A stretch of DNA of 13,277 bases from CBDUBU01 sp965365465 (GTDB taxonomy: Bacteria; Bacteroidota; Rhodothermia; Rhodothermales; DASSAV01). The stretch is taken from NCBI GenBank assembly GCA_965365465.1, contig CBDUBU010000099.1, positions 1 to 13,277 of the forward strand, given 5' to 3'. Shown one piece after another: positions 1 to 7,555 of this stretch (positions are counted from its first letter, which is position 1; each line of letters begins with the position of its first letter). The position numbers and the translations under genes were made by a program. Below the pieces are notes generated by a model. The model searched no databases and was not told the origin of the DNA. It worked only from the letters and a program-made list of their open reading frames with translations.

Positions 1-388
1 CGCTGAGCATTCCCCCCGCCGCGCCAGCCAGCGCCCGGACGACAAGCAGCGAGAAATAGCTGTCCGCGACGCCATGCAGAAACAGCGCCGCCGACATCGA
101 GGCGGAGCCGAGCAGCAACACGCGCCGTCGCCCAAACTTGTCCGAGATTGGCCCGATGATGAGCGCGAACAGGCTGAGCATGACGGCATAGGCCGTGATA
201 AGCGTCCCCTGCACTGCTTCCGGGATGGCAAGCGCCCGGCCGATCACCGGCAGGATCGGCGCAACGATGATGATCTGGCTGCTCGACGAGAACATCATCA
301 GCCAGAGAGCAAACAGAATGAAGAAAGTTCGGGGAGCCTGTTTCGGCACGGCAGGAAACGGAGGTGACGCAAAGACCTCCCCTTTCAC
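1..388 (-). CDS. MFS transporter, N-terminal part (cut by window edge)
   Basis: Major facilitator superfamily transporter of the inner membrane, probably a drug/proton antiporter-like (DHA1/Bcr) member. Reading the minus strand from a GTG at 388 gives about 129 residues before the window ends. There is a hydrophobic TM1 at about 21-49, TM2 at about 63-79, then the MFS signature loop GPISDKFGRRRVLLLG at about 79-94 (motif A), TM3, and the start of TM4 with the R-x-x-x-G pattern of motif B (VRALAGAAGG, about 116-126). The start is uncertain: no ATG precedes TM1 in this frame and no Shine-Dalgarno is visible. GTG at 388 or GTG at 349 both leave a short cytoplasmic N-terminus as usual for the family, and the frame stays open further upstream. 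It lies downstream of the HAD gene on the same strand but 383 bp away, so it probably has its own promoter. Substrate unknown. Confidence 0.82.
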   Translation of the reverse strand, partial: MKGEVFASPPFPAVPKQAPRTFFILFALWLMMFSSSSQIIIVAPILPVIGRALAIPEAVQGTLITAYAVMLSLFALIIGPISDKFGRRRVLLLGSASMSAALFLHGVADSYFSLLVVRALAGAAGGMLS

Positions 389-771
389 GGAAGAACCGAC
401 CTGTAGTTTCAGGCCGGAACGCAACAAGCTTGTGCGTGTCTGAGAGACTGTCAGGCCAGACGCTATGACGCACCCTTCTGGTGAACAACCCCTGTGGATC
501 TTACCGGCATACAGTAGTCTGTACTCCTCACAATGCCTCCAGGCGTATCGGCCCACCGCAAACCGGGAAAGGGATCAGAATAACCTGTTCAGCCTGAGAA
601 CCGGTTCCTACCTTCGGAAATGGTCTGGCAAGTTGAAGGCAAGGCAGGAACGAACCAGCCCTGAGCGCCTGCCGGGTTTCTTGCATAGATGGGCAGTATA
701 GAGAAAACCTGATCCGAGGCGTCATCTTTTCGCCACGAAACAAAGAACCGCAGGAAACGGAGAGACGGCGT
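389..771. other. intergenic region without a supported gene
   Basis: This 383-bp gap separates the HAD gene from the MFS gene. Short open frames exist on both strands, but they have no recognisable motif and unnatural composition. A small perfect hairpin (TACAG, loop TAGT, CTGTA) sits at 510-523. I saw no tRNA-like fold and no convincing terminator after the HAD gene. It presumably holds the MFS promoter, which I could not place. Confidence 0.5.
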
Positions 772-1488
772 TCAGGCGACAGCGAGGCGGAGCAGGATCT
801 CATCCAGGGTATTCAGAATCATGTCGGGCCTGCAATTCCGACGATTCTCTTCGTCGAATGCCTCATGGCGCTGCACGAGAATACTGCAGAGACCTGCCGA
901 TTGCGCCCCGCATACGTCGCGATAGGCGTTGTCGCCTATGTAGACGCTTTCTTCGGCAGCAACGCCTAGCGCTTCGAGCGCCATGTTGAAGAGGCGCGGG
1001 TCCGGCTTCCGGAAGCCATAGTCGGACGAGATGATCTGCGCGTCAAAAAAGCCTGCCAGACCTGCCTTTTCCATTTCCGGTTCTATGAAGATCCGCTGGG
1101 CGTCCGAGATCAAGCCCAGCTTGAACCGTTCACGCAGCGACTGGAGCGCTGGCAAGGTATCCGAGAAAGGTTCAAAGTGACGCATACTGAGCGCACGGAA
1201 AAGCTGCGCCACCTGGATGCAGAACTGGTCAGGTCCTCTGTAGCCCAGGTCCCCAAGCACCGACTGGAAGATTCGCATCATATTTATTTCGGGCCAGGTT
1301 TCGCCGCTTTCCTGCTGCATCGCTCGCATCCGGGCAAAAAACGCATCATGCAGCGCCCCTGCATCCGTCCGAAGCCCTTGATAGCTGAAAAAGCGGGCCA
1401 GGTTGAGCCAGACATCCGGGGCGTGCTCGTCCGTCCTGATGTTGAGCAACGTGTTGTAAAAATCGAAAAGGATGGCTTTAGTCTTCAT
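772..1488 (-). CDS. HAD-superfamily hydrolase (subfamily IA)
   Basis: Cytosolic haloacid-dehalogenase-fold hydrolase of 238 residues, the usual length for subfamily IA with an alpha-helical cap after motif I. Visible motifs: motif I ILFDFYNTLLN with nucleophile D9; motif II LGLISDAQ with S128; motif III K161 in FRKPDPRLF; motif IV VYIGDNAYRD with D186 and D191. The residue two after the nucleophile is Tyr11 rather than the Asp used as general acid/base by most HAD phosphatases; L-2-haloacid dehalogenases also have Tyr there. Either a phosphatase of altered mechanism or a non-phosphatase is possible, so I do not name a substrate. The ATG lies inside the end of the upstream kinase gene: start and stop overlap by 11 bases, which points to translational coupling and a shared transcript. 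No own ribosome-binding site was seen. Confidence 0.9.
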   Translation of the reverse strand: MKTKAILFDFYNTLLNIRTDEHAPDVWLNLARFFSYQGLRTDAGALHDAFFARMRAMQQESGETWPEINMMRIFQSVLGDLGYRGPDQFCIQVAQLFRALSMRHFEPFSDTLPALQSLRERFKLGLISDAQRIFIEPEMEKAGLAGFFDAQIISSDYGFRKPDPRLFNMALEALGVAAEESVYIGDNAYRDVCGAQSAGLCSILVQRHEAFDEENRRNCRPDMILNTLDEILLRLAVA

Positions 1489-2512
1489 GATCCAGGGTTT
1501 CTTCCGCTTTCATGAGGAGGCGTTGCCGGTAATCGAGATCGAGCCAATCATTGCGGCAGATGCGGAGTTCCGTCACGCCGGTCCAGAAGCGCACGCGAGC
1601 GTCCATCGTTTCAAGATCTTTCCGGCTGCTGCTTCGGCGCTCTGCGTAAGCATCCAGAAAGTGCCGGACGAACGGTCTGCCGGCATCGGGGTCTCCGGTG
1701 GTCCGGTAAAAAGCATGATGCACCTCGGCGGCTACGCAGCCCACGTCCTTCATGGCATCGCCCGGCCCTACCCGTTCGAGATCAATAGCCACCACTTCGC
1801 CATGATCGCAGAAAACGAAATTGATAGGCGTGGCATCACCGTGGAGGGTTACTTCCGCTGCCGCGCCGAGCACGCCTTTCCTGTCCCAACGGTCCCTGAG
1901 TCGTTCCAGTCGTTTGCGTTCCTGGGATGAAATGACCTCTTTCTCTGCAAGTTGGCCGATGACCTTGCTGAAATAGTCGATCCCGTCCTGCGCGGCAACC
2001 TGCCTGCCGGTCTCCGAGCGCGTATGAAGCCGGGCCAGGAAGCCGGCCAGATCCGTTAGCCGGTCGTACAAGGGGGCATGACGTTGCTGCTCTGCCGCTG
2101 CTTTCAGGAAGGCATCAAGCATCGGGCCGGAGATGTATTCTTCGGCAATGACGTAATGAATGTCCTCGCAAACCGCCAGGGGACGAACGATTCGGTAAGG
2201 GGGCGCGTCGAAGCCTAGCTCCCAGACCTTGCGCATCTTGTTGAACTCATCCCACATACGCGCCCTGAAATACTCGGGGCCGGGATCATCGTCTCCGGCA
2301 GGAAGCTTGTTGCCGTAAAACTTGCAGACGATTTCCACGCCGGAATGGCGCTCCGTATAGCGCATGGCAAGCGCATCTGGATGCAACGCATGAACCTCAA
2401 ATACAGGGTCAGGTTCAGGGAGGCCCAGCACCTCCTTCAGGACATCATCCTTCAGGAAAGCATACAGTGGGTCAGTCTTCGGCAGCGTCCCAACATATTC
2501 TCCTGCTTCCAT
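1478..2512 (-). CDS. APH-family (aminoglycoside/choline kinase-like) phosphotransferase
   Basis: A 344-residue cytosolic kinase of the APH/choline-kinase fold that transfers ATP phosphate to a small hydroxylated molecule. Seen in the sequence: a nucleotide-binding lobe with K64 (IVCKFYG), a hinge region VIAEEYISG (121-129), the catalytic loop LHGDATPINF (223-232; H224, D226, N231) and the metal-binding D244 in AIDLERVGPGD. These match the Brenner-type motif HGDxxxxN and the following D of APH enzymes. Nothing shows that it confers antibiotic resistance; most chromosomal APH-fold kinases act on metabolites such as choline, sugars or amino-alcohols. The start ATG at 2512 gives a normal N-terminus. 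It is followed by, and overlaps, a HAD hydrolase, so the two probably act on related compounds. It lies 182 bp after proA and may have its own promoter; I could not identify one with confidence. Confidence 0.88.
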   Translation of the reverse strand: MEAGEYVGTLPKTDPLYAFLKDDVLKEVLGLPEPDPVFEVHALHPDALAMRYTERHSGVEIVCKFYGNKLPAGDDDPGPEYFRARMWDEFNKMRKVWELGFDAPPYRIVRPLAVCEDIHYVIAEEYISGPMLDAFLKAAAEQQRHAPLYDRLTDLAGFLARLHTRSETGRQVAAQDGIDYFSKVIGQLAEKEVISSQERKRLERLRDRWDRKGVLGAAAEVTLHGDATPINFVFCDHGEVVAIDLERVGPGDAMKDVGCVAAEVHHAFYRTTGDPDAGRPFVRHFLDAYAERRSSSRKDLETMDARVRFWTGVTELRICRNDWLDLDYRQRLLMKAEETLDHED

Positions 2513-2672
2513 AGTTGCTTGTTTCGTCTCAAACAGCCTGTGCTATCTGTGTGCTAAAGGATACGAACTCACCTGCTGACCCGAAGGGTGGTTCCGGAGT
2601 CGGCATCGTTTGCCAGACGATTACAAAGAAGCTTTCGAGCAGGATGAGGACCGAGAGGCGCTCGCTGAATTC

Positions 2673-2710
2673 TCACATCCACCCTTTGCAAAGGCTATTC
2701 GCGGATGTGA
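2673..2710 (-). repeat. nested inverted repeat around the proA stop codon
   Basis: Eight-base arms TCACATCC (2673-2680) and GGATGTGA (2703-2710) are exact reverse complements. They enclose a perfect 12-bp palindrome, CCTTTGCAAAGG (2683-2694), that abuts the proA TAG (2695-2697). In the proA transcript this would form a hairpin covering the stop codon. No T-run follows on the minus strand, so it is not a canonical intrinsic terminator. It could stabilise the 3' end or mark a Rho-type end between proA and the kinase gene. Confidence 0.55.
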
Positions 2711-3954
2711 CCGTCGCCGAGGCCGATCCATTTGTAGGTGGTCAGTTCTTCCAGGCCCATCGGGCCGCGTGCGTGCAGCTTCTGCGTGCTGACGGCGACC
2801 TCCGCGCCGAGGCCGAACTGTCCGCCGTCGGTGAAGCGCGTGCTCGCGTTGACGTACACCGCCGCCGAATTGACCTCGTCGACGAAGCGGTTGGCGTTTT
2901 TCCAGTTTTCGGTCAGGATGCTGTCGGAGTGTTCGGTGCTGTGCGCGTGGATATGCTCGATAGCCTCGGAAAGCCCGTCCACGACCTTGATGCCCAGGAT
3001 CAGCGACAGCCATTCCTGATCGAAGTCATCAGGGCCTGCCGGGACGACCTTTGCCTCGTTTCCATCGAGCATCGCAAAGGCTTCGCTATCTGCGTGCAGT
3101 TCTACGCCGCTTCCGGCCAGCCGCCGCGCCGCGGAAGGCAGGAAGGCGGGCGCGATTGCCCGATGCACCAGGAGCGTATCCAGGGCGTTGCAGACGCTCG
3201 GACGCTGCACCTTGGCATTTTCCACGATGTCGACGGCCCGTTCGAGGTTGGCGCTCTCGTCCACGAAGATGTGGCAGATGCCCATGCCGCCCGTTATGAC
3301 GGGGATCGTGCTCTGCTCCCGGCAGAGCCGGTGCAACCCCTCCCCGCCGCGCGGAACGATCATGTCCACGTATTTGTCGAGCCTCAGCAAACGGCCCACG
3401 AGTTCGCGTTCCGGGCTGTCGATGTACTGCACGGCGGTCTGCGGCAGCCCGACCCGCTCCAGGGCTTGCTGCACGACACCCGCCAGCGCCCGGTTGCTGC
3501 GCAGGGTTTCGCTGCCGCCCCGAAGGATGACGGCGTTTCCCGTTTTGAGGCACAGCGAAGCGATATCGACCGTCACGTTGGGTCGCGCTTCGTAAATCAC
3601 ACCGAGCACGCCGATGGGAATGCGGCGCTTGCTCAGACGCATCCCGTTGGGCAGGACGCGGCTTTCCATTTCAGCGCCGACCGGGTCAGGCAGTTCCGCG
3701 ACCTGCCGCACGTCGGCGGCCAGCCCGGCCATGCGCTTTTCCGTCAGCAAGAGCCGGTCCAGCACTGCCTCGGTCAGGCCCTTGCGGCGGCCGTCTTCGA
3801 TGTCCAGGGCGTTCTGCTCCAGCACGGCGTCGGCCAGCGCCTCCAGCGCCTCGGCCAGGGACAGCAACGCCTCGTTTTTCTGCCTCGTGCTCAAAACCGC
3901 CAGCCGGCGGCTTGCCGTCCGTGCTGCACGGCCCATCTGCTCCAGGTCGGTCAT
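2695..3954 (-). CDS. proA: gamma-glutamyl phosphate reductase (glutamate-5-semialdehyde dehydrogenase)
   Basis: Second step of proline synthesis: NADPH-dependent reduction of L-glutamyl-5-phosphate to glutamate-5-semialdehyde in the cytosol. The 419-residue protein has the full family length (E. coli ProA is 417). Recognisable blocks are IPIGVLGVIYEARPNVTVD (112-130), the Rossmann-type stretch TGNAVILRGGSE (138-149), PRGGEGLHR (201-209), the catalytic-cysteine motif RPSVCNALDT with C255, and the C-terminal FTDGGQFGLGAEVAVSTQKL block. ATG at 3954 is followed directly by a typical N-terminus. It lies 60 bp downstream of proB on the same strand, so the two form an operon; ProB and ProA are known to interact so that the labile acyl-phosphate is passed on. 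A nested inverted repeat overlaps its stop codon. No truncation or frameshift. Confidence 0.97.
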   Translation of the reverse strand: MTDLEQMGRAARTASRRLAVLSTRQKNEALLSLAEALEALADAVLEQNALDIEDGRRKGLTEAVLDRLLLTEKRMAGLAADVRQVAELPDPVGAEMESRVLPNGMRLSKRRIPIGVLGVIYEARPNVTVDIASLCLKTGNAVILRGGSETLRSNRALAGVVQQALERVGLPQTAVQYIDSPERELVGRLLRLDKYVDMIVPRGGEGLHRLCREQSTIPVITGGMGICHIFVDESANLERAVDIVENAKVQRPSVCNALDTLLVHRAIAPAFLPSAARRLAGSGVELHADSEAFAMLDGNEAKVVPAGPDDFDQEWLSLILGIKVVDGLSEAIEHIHAHSTEHSDSILTENWKNANRFVDEVNSAAVYVNASTRFTDGGQFGLGAEVAVSTQKLHARGPMGLEELTTYKWIGLGDGHIRE

Positions 3955-4014
3955 GGTTTTTCAGTCAGATCAAGAAAGTGCAAGAAAGGGTCTGCCGGGG
4001 GCCCCAGGCGCCAT

Positions 4015-5115
4015 TCAAACCATAATAAGGTCGTTGCGGTGGACGGCGACGGGACCGTAGACATAGCCCAGGCAGTCGGCGATCTGGTCGGAACGGCGGC
4101 CTTTGATGCGCTCCAGGTCCTCGCTGTCGTAGCGGGCAATGCCACGCGCCAGTTCGTTCCGGCTCTCGTCCAAAATAAGCACCGTGTCGCCGCGCTCAAA
4201 ACGCCCTTCCACGGCGGTGATCCCGGCCGGCAGGAGACTGCCGCCCCGATCGCAAAGCGCCAGCGCCGCGCCGCGGTCCACCACCAGCCTTCCACCCGGA
4301 ACCTGTCCGGCAAAGATCCAGCGCTTGCGGTTTTCCAGCGGTGTCGCCAGCGCCGGAAAGCGCGTCCCCACCCGCTCCCCGGCAGCGACGCGGCGAATAA
4401 CATCCACTTCCCGACCGGCTGCGATCACCACATCCACCCCGGCGCGGCGGGCGACATCGGCGGCCTGCAACTTGGTGGTCATACCGCCCACGCCCAACCC
4501 GCTCACGCTGCCCCCGGCCAGCTTCCACAACGATTCGTCGATGGCTGCCACTTCCTCGATCAGCGTAGCGTCCGGATCGGTGCGCGGGTCTGCCGTGAAC
4601 AGTCCTTCCTGATCGGTGAGCAGGAGCAGCAGGTCGGCCTCGGTCAGCACTGCGACGAGCGCCGAGAGGTTGTCGTTGTCGCCGACCTTGATTTCCGCCG
4701 TCGCTACGGCATCGTTTTCGTTGATTACCGGAACGATCCGGTGTTCCAGCAGCGCTTGCAGTGTATCGCGGGCGTTCAGAAACCGGTTGCGATCCTTTAC
4801 GTCGGCGCGGGTGAGCAGCACCTGCCCCACGTGAATGCCATACAACTCGAAAAGGCTCTCCCAGACGAGCATCAGCCGGCTCTGCCCCACGGCAGCCAGC
4901 ATCTGCTTGGCCGTAACGGTGGCAGGGGCAGACGGCAGCCCCAGGCGTTCGCGGCCCGCCGCAATGGCTCCGGAGGTACAGATCAGCAGATCCCGGCCCT
5001 GCCGGTTCAGCGCGGCGCATTGCCGCACGAGTTCCACCATGTGCGCACGGTCCAGCCGGGATGACCCTCCGGTAAGCACGCTTGTGCCCAGTTTTACGAC
5101 GATCCGCTGGTACAT
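4015..5115 (-). CDS. proB: glutamate 5-kinase
   Basis: First, feedback-regulated step of proline synthesis: ATP-dependent phosphorylation of L-glutamate to glutamyl-5-phosphate. The 366 residues match the E. coli length (367) and include both parts of the long form: an amino-acid kinase domain (about 1-255) and a C-terminal PUA domain (about 275-355). Motifs: VVKLGTSVLTGG (6-17), LICTSGAIAAG, VINENDAVATAEI, VGDNDNLSALVA (nucleotide/acceptor site) and GMTTKLQAADVARRAGVDVV. The ATG at 5115 sits at the natural start of the first beta strand (MYQRIVVKLG). A TATATTTG element lies about 28 bases upstream, fitting the group's -7 box. ProB is normally inhibited by proline through the kinase domain. 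proA follows on the same strand after 60 bp. Confidence 0.97.
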   Translation of the reverse strand: MYQRIVVKLGTSVLTGGSSRLDRAHMVELVRQCAALNRQGRDLLICTSGAIAAGRERLGLPSAPATVTAKQMLAAVGQSRLMLVWESLFELYGIHVGQVLLTRADVKDRNRFLNARDTLQALLEHRIVPVINENDAVATAEIKVGDNDNLSALVAVLTEADLLLLLTDQEGLFTADPRTDPDATLIEEVAAIDESLWKLAGGSVSGLGVGGMTTKLQAADVARRAGVDVVIAAGREVDVIRRVAAGERVGTRFPALATPLENRKRWIFAGQVPGGRLVVDRGAALALCDRGGSLLPAGITAVEGRFERGDTVLILDESRNELARGIARYDSEDLERIKGRRSDQIADCLGYVYGPVAVHRNDLIMV

Positions 5116-5143
5116 TTCGCCTTCAGATAAGAAAGTTGCCGCG

Positions 5144-5151
5144 CAAATATA
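5144..5151 (-). promoter_or_regulatory. candidate -7 element for the proBA operon
   Basis: Minus-strand TATATTTG matches TAnnTTTG, the -7 consensus of Bacteroidota housekeeping promoters, exactly. It ends 28 bases before the proB ATG, giving a plausible leader of roughly 20 bases. No clear TTG at the -33 position was found, so the match rests on one box only. Confidence 0.45.
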
Positions 5152-5332
5152 CGGCAGGAGATCCGGAACCGCTCTGTTTCTTCCGGGCGGCAGAGAGGAA
5201 CTCTACTCTCCGGCTTTCTGCTTTCCCTGCCCTGCCTTTAACTTCCAAACCGTTTCAGAGACATTACTAATCCATTACAGCAGAAAAATGCGCCGGAGAG
5301 TACCATGAATCCAATGGGTCTTTTTCATCCCT

Positions 5333-5355
5333 GCATCGGCGCCTGCAGCCGATGC
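5333..5355 (+). repeat. hairpin in the leader of the DUF2231-Rieske gene
   Basis: GCATCGGC (5333-5340) and GCCGATGC (5348-5355) are perfect 8-base inverted arms around a 7-base loop. No T-run follows on either strand, so a terminator is unlikely. It lies 46 bases before the preferred start at 5402, and only 10 bases before the alternative ATG at 5366. That suggests an operator for a dimeric regulator or an RNA element controlling this gene. It is 217 bases from proB and less likely to act there. Confidence 0.55.
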
Positions 5356-5401
5356 GGCGCGGCTGATGACACTACACTCCACCCTATCTGAGACAAAGCT
5401 T

Positions 5402-6283
5402 ATGATGCTCACCAAACGCGTTGCCAGTCTGGTCGAACAGATACCTGGCCTGAGCGACACCGGCCTGAAGCTGTCGCGGTCCATCCACGAAGCGGTCATG
5501 AAGGGCGGGAAGCCGGCTCGCAAGCTTGCTGACCTGCTGCATGGCACCTGGCTCGGCCACCCGCTGCACCCGGTGCTGACCGACGTTGCTATCGGGGCCT
5601 GGGCTTTCGCCGGAGTTTTCGACGTGATCGCCTCGGTCAAGGGAGACCGCTATGCAGAACGAGCGGCTGATTTCCTGACCACCGCCGGTACGGTGGCCGC
5701 CGTGCCGACTGCTCTTGCGGGGCTGGCTGATTACTCTGTTATCCGGAAGCCCGCCGTCACGACGGCGACCCTGCACGCGCTGCTCAACGATGTGAACGTA
5801 GTCCTGTACCTGCTCTCGATCCAGGACCGGAAGCGAGGCAACCGCGAACGCGCGCTTTTCTTCTCCTCGGTTGCACTCGGACTGATGGCGGCCTCCGCGT
5901 GGCTGGGTGGGCACCTGGTGTATCAGCAGCGCGTGGGCGTCGATCACAGCGATGACTTTGAGGGCCCCGAGGGCTGGACGCCGGTGCTGGAAGATAAAAA
6001 CCTGCCTGAAGCGGAAGCAAAGCGCGTGGACGTGGACGGCAAGGGCATCCTGCTCTACCGCTGCGACGGTCGCATCCTCGCCATTGGTTCAGTGTGCAGC
6101 CACGCGGGCGGCCCGCTTGAAGAAGGCGACATCCAGGACTGCCGCGTGACGTGTCCCTGGCATGACTCTGTTTTCGATCTGCGCGACGGCAGCATCGTTC
6201 ACGGACCGGCCACCCGCCCGCAGGCCCGCTTTGACACCCGTGTCCGCGACGGTCGCATCGAAATCAGGTATGTTTCGTTTTGA
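5402..6283 (+). CDS. membrane DUF2231 / Rieske [2Fe-2S] protein
   Basis: Predicted inner-membrane protein with a C-terminal Rieske iron-sulphur domain, probably an electron carrier with unknown partners. Counting from the alternative ATG at 5366, the DUF2231 part spans about 60-190. It has the family's histidine motif LGHPLHPVLTDVAIGAW (63-79), about four transmembrane helices (about 70-90, 103-121, 135-152, 167-185) and the closing GGHLVYQQRVGVD. After a linker, the Rieske domain (about 205-303) carries both cluster-binding boxes, CSHAGGPL (C244, H246) and CPWHDSVFDL (C263, H266), so the cluster should be intact. There is no twin-arginine signal. I chose ATG 5402 because 5366-5401 uses codons that look out of character for this GC-rich region and the family usually starts close to this point; 5405 is equally possible. 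It is the only plus-strand gene left of the origin and ends 14 bp from the dnaN stop. The fused architecture is known; its reaction is not. Confidence 0.88.
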   Translation: MMLTKRVASLVEQIPGLSDTGLKLSRSIHEAVMKGGKPARKLADLLHGTWLGHPLHPVLTDVAIGAWAFAGVFDVIASVKGDRYAERAADFLTTAGTVAAVPTALAGLADYSVIRKPAVTTATLHALLNDVNVVLYLLSIQDRKRGNRERALFFSSVALGLMAASAWLGGHLVYQQRVGVDHSDDFEGPEGWTPVLEDKNLPEAEAKRVDVDGKGILLYRCDGRILAIGSVCSHAGGPLEEGDIQDCRVTCPWHDSVFDLRDGSIVHGPATRPQARFDTRVRDGRIEIRYVSF

Positions 6284-6297
6284 TCCGGCTCCGGCAA

Positions 6298-7434
6298 TCA
6301 CGCATAGGTGTTCAGCATGACCGGCATGATGAGCATGAGCATGTCCTCGCCTTTTTCCTGATCGTGCGGCGTCACGACGCCAGCACGGTTGGGCGAACTG
6401 AACTCGAACACGGCCTCTTCCGAATCGATGTTGTTCAACACTTCCGTCAGGTAGACCGCGTTGAACCCGATAACCATCGGCTCGCTGTCGTACTCGCAGA
6501 GGACTACCTCGCGCGCCTCGCTGGCGCGTTCGATGTCCTCTGCGGAAACCTCCACCGTTTTCGCATCGAGCGCCAGGCGGATCTGGTTGGTCATGCTCGA
6601 AGAGTACAGCCCGACGCGCTTGACGGCGGCCAGCATGGCATCGCGGTTGACCACCAGGCGGCGGTCATTCTCGACCGGGATCACGGCTTCGTAATTCGGA
6701 TAGGCTTCGTCGATCAGGCGGGCCATCACGCGCGAGGCGCCGTAGTTGAAGCCCACGTACCCGCTCTGCACCGAGATGACGCATTCATCGGTCGTGGCGA
6801 TGCGTCCAGCCAGGGTGAGCGCTTTCTCTGGAACGATAAAACCGGCAGGCTCCTCGCTCTTCAACTCCTCCAGCAGCAGCTTCACCAGCCGGTGCCCGTC
6901 CGTGGCTACCACGCGGCCTCCCTCCTGTGAGATCTGGAAATATACCCCCATCATCGCAGGACGCAGCGCATCCTTGCTGACGGCGAAGCTCGTTTTTTGA
7001 ATGGCATGGCGGAGCAGCTTGCCGTCCGCCTCGATGCGCAGGCCGCCTTCCGGCTCAGGCAGCGCCGGATAGTCTGCGCCGTCGTGGCCTACCATTTTGT
7101 AATGCCCCTGGTCGGTCTTCAGCGCAATGTTAAAGCTTTCATCCGCCGAGAACTGGATGGGCAGATCCGGCAGGGCGCGCAGCGTATCGATCAGGCGCTT
7201 GGCCGGCACGGCCACCCGTGAGCCGCCGGACTTGCCGTTGCTCTCGAAATGAACCGGGAACTGCTGCACGATGGAGATTTCCAGGTCGGTGGCGCTCAGG
7301 CGCAGCGTGTCCGACTCCCGGTCATGTTCAAACAGGATGCATTCGAGAATCGGCAGCGTGCTCTTCGACGGCACCGCGCCGCCAACCGTGGTAAGCGCCT
7401 TTAGAAGGTCGGCGCTGGATGCAGTGAAGCGCAT
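6298..7434 (-). CDS. dnaN: DNA polymerase III beta subunit (sliding clamp)
   Basis: Ring-shaped processivity clamp that encircles DNA as a dimer and tethers DNA polymerase III and repair factors through a hydrophobic pocket. The protein of 378 residues has the three-fold clamp layout and family length. Recognisable stretches are MRFTASSADLLKAL at the N-terminus, STLPILECILFE, VVATDGHRLVKLL in the middle domain, FNYGASRVMARLIDEAYPNY, and the C-terminal LIMPVML strand that builds the binding pocket, followed by NTYA as in Bacteroidota clamps. I chose the ATG at 7434 because MRFTASS is where this family begins; an in-frame TTG at 7449 would add five unconserved residues. It follows dnaA on the same strand after a 125-bp gap that holds a possible weak terminator and a possible promoter. 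recF and gyrB do not follow; a convergent Rieske-protein gene does. Confidence 0.97.
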   Translation of the reverse strand: MRFTASSADLLKALTTVGGAVPSKSTLPILECILFEHDRESDTLRLSATDLEISIVQQFPVHFESNGKSGGSRVAVPAKRLIDTLRALPDLPIQFSADESFNIALKTDQGHYKMVGHDGADYPALPEPEGGLRIEADGKLLRHAIQKTSFAVSKDALRPAMMGVYFQISQEGGRVVATDGHRLVKLLLEELKSEEPAGFIVPEKALTLAGRIATTDECVISVQSGYVGFNYGASRVMARLIDEAYPNYEAVIPVENDRRLVVNRDAMLAAVKRVGLYSSSMTNQIRLALDAKTVEVSAEDIERASEAREVVLCEYDSEPMVIGFNAVYLTEVLNNIDSEEAVFEFSSPNRAGVVTPHDQEKGEDMLMLIMPVMLNTYA

Positions 7435-7446
7435 GGTTTTACAGGG

Positions 7447-7474
7447 CAAAAGTTTGAAAAAGGGCGGACTTCAA
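7447..7474 (-). promoter_or_regulatory. possible dnaN promoter
   Basis: On the minus strand TTG (7474-7472), a 17-base spacer and AACTTTTG (7454-7447) resemble the Bacteroidota TTG / TAnnTTTG pair, with one mismatch in the -7 box. The box ends 12 bases before the dnaN ATG, so the leader would be very short. This would let dnaN be transcribed apart from dnaA. Found by eye only. Confidence 0.3.
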
Positions 7475-7532
7475 TAACGTTGAAAGCCGTTCAGGGATCC
7501 ACTGTTTGTCAGGAAGGCGTGGGTTTCAGCAG

Positions 7533-7555
7533 AAAAAACCGCACAGCCGCCGGCT
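7533..7555 (-). terminator. possible weak terminator between dnaA and dnaN
   Basis: Just after the dnaA TAG, minus-strand AGCCG (7555-7551) can pair with CGGTT (7541-7537) around a 9-base loop, and a run of six T (7538-7533) follows. The stem is short and includes a G-U pair, so leaky termination or chance are both possible. Confidence 0.3.

Noticed and set aside
351..762. A 13-base direct repeat GCAGGAAACGGAG at 351-363 and 750-762
   Set aside because: About one such chance match is expected in a window of this size. There is no sign of a mobile element or of target duplication between the copies.
528..803. A minus-strand open frame of 91 codons in the gap after the HAD gene
   Set aside because: It overlaps the HAD end in another frame. 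Its composition is unlike a protein and it has no motif.
1478..2512. Reading the APH-fold kinase as an antibiotic-resistance gene
   Set aside because: The catalytic motifs show only the fold. There are no mobile-element neighbours, and nothing in the context points to resistance.
2515..5064. A plus-strand open frame of about 850 codons running opposite proA and proB
   Set aside because: It is exactly antisense to two well-recognised enzymes in a GC-rich stretch, where mirror frames stay open. The protein is rich in His, Gln and Arg, with no domain recognised.
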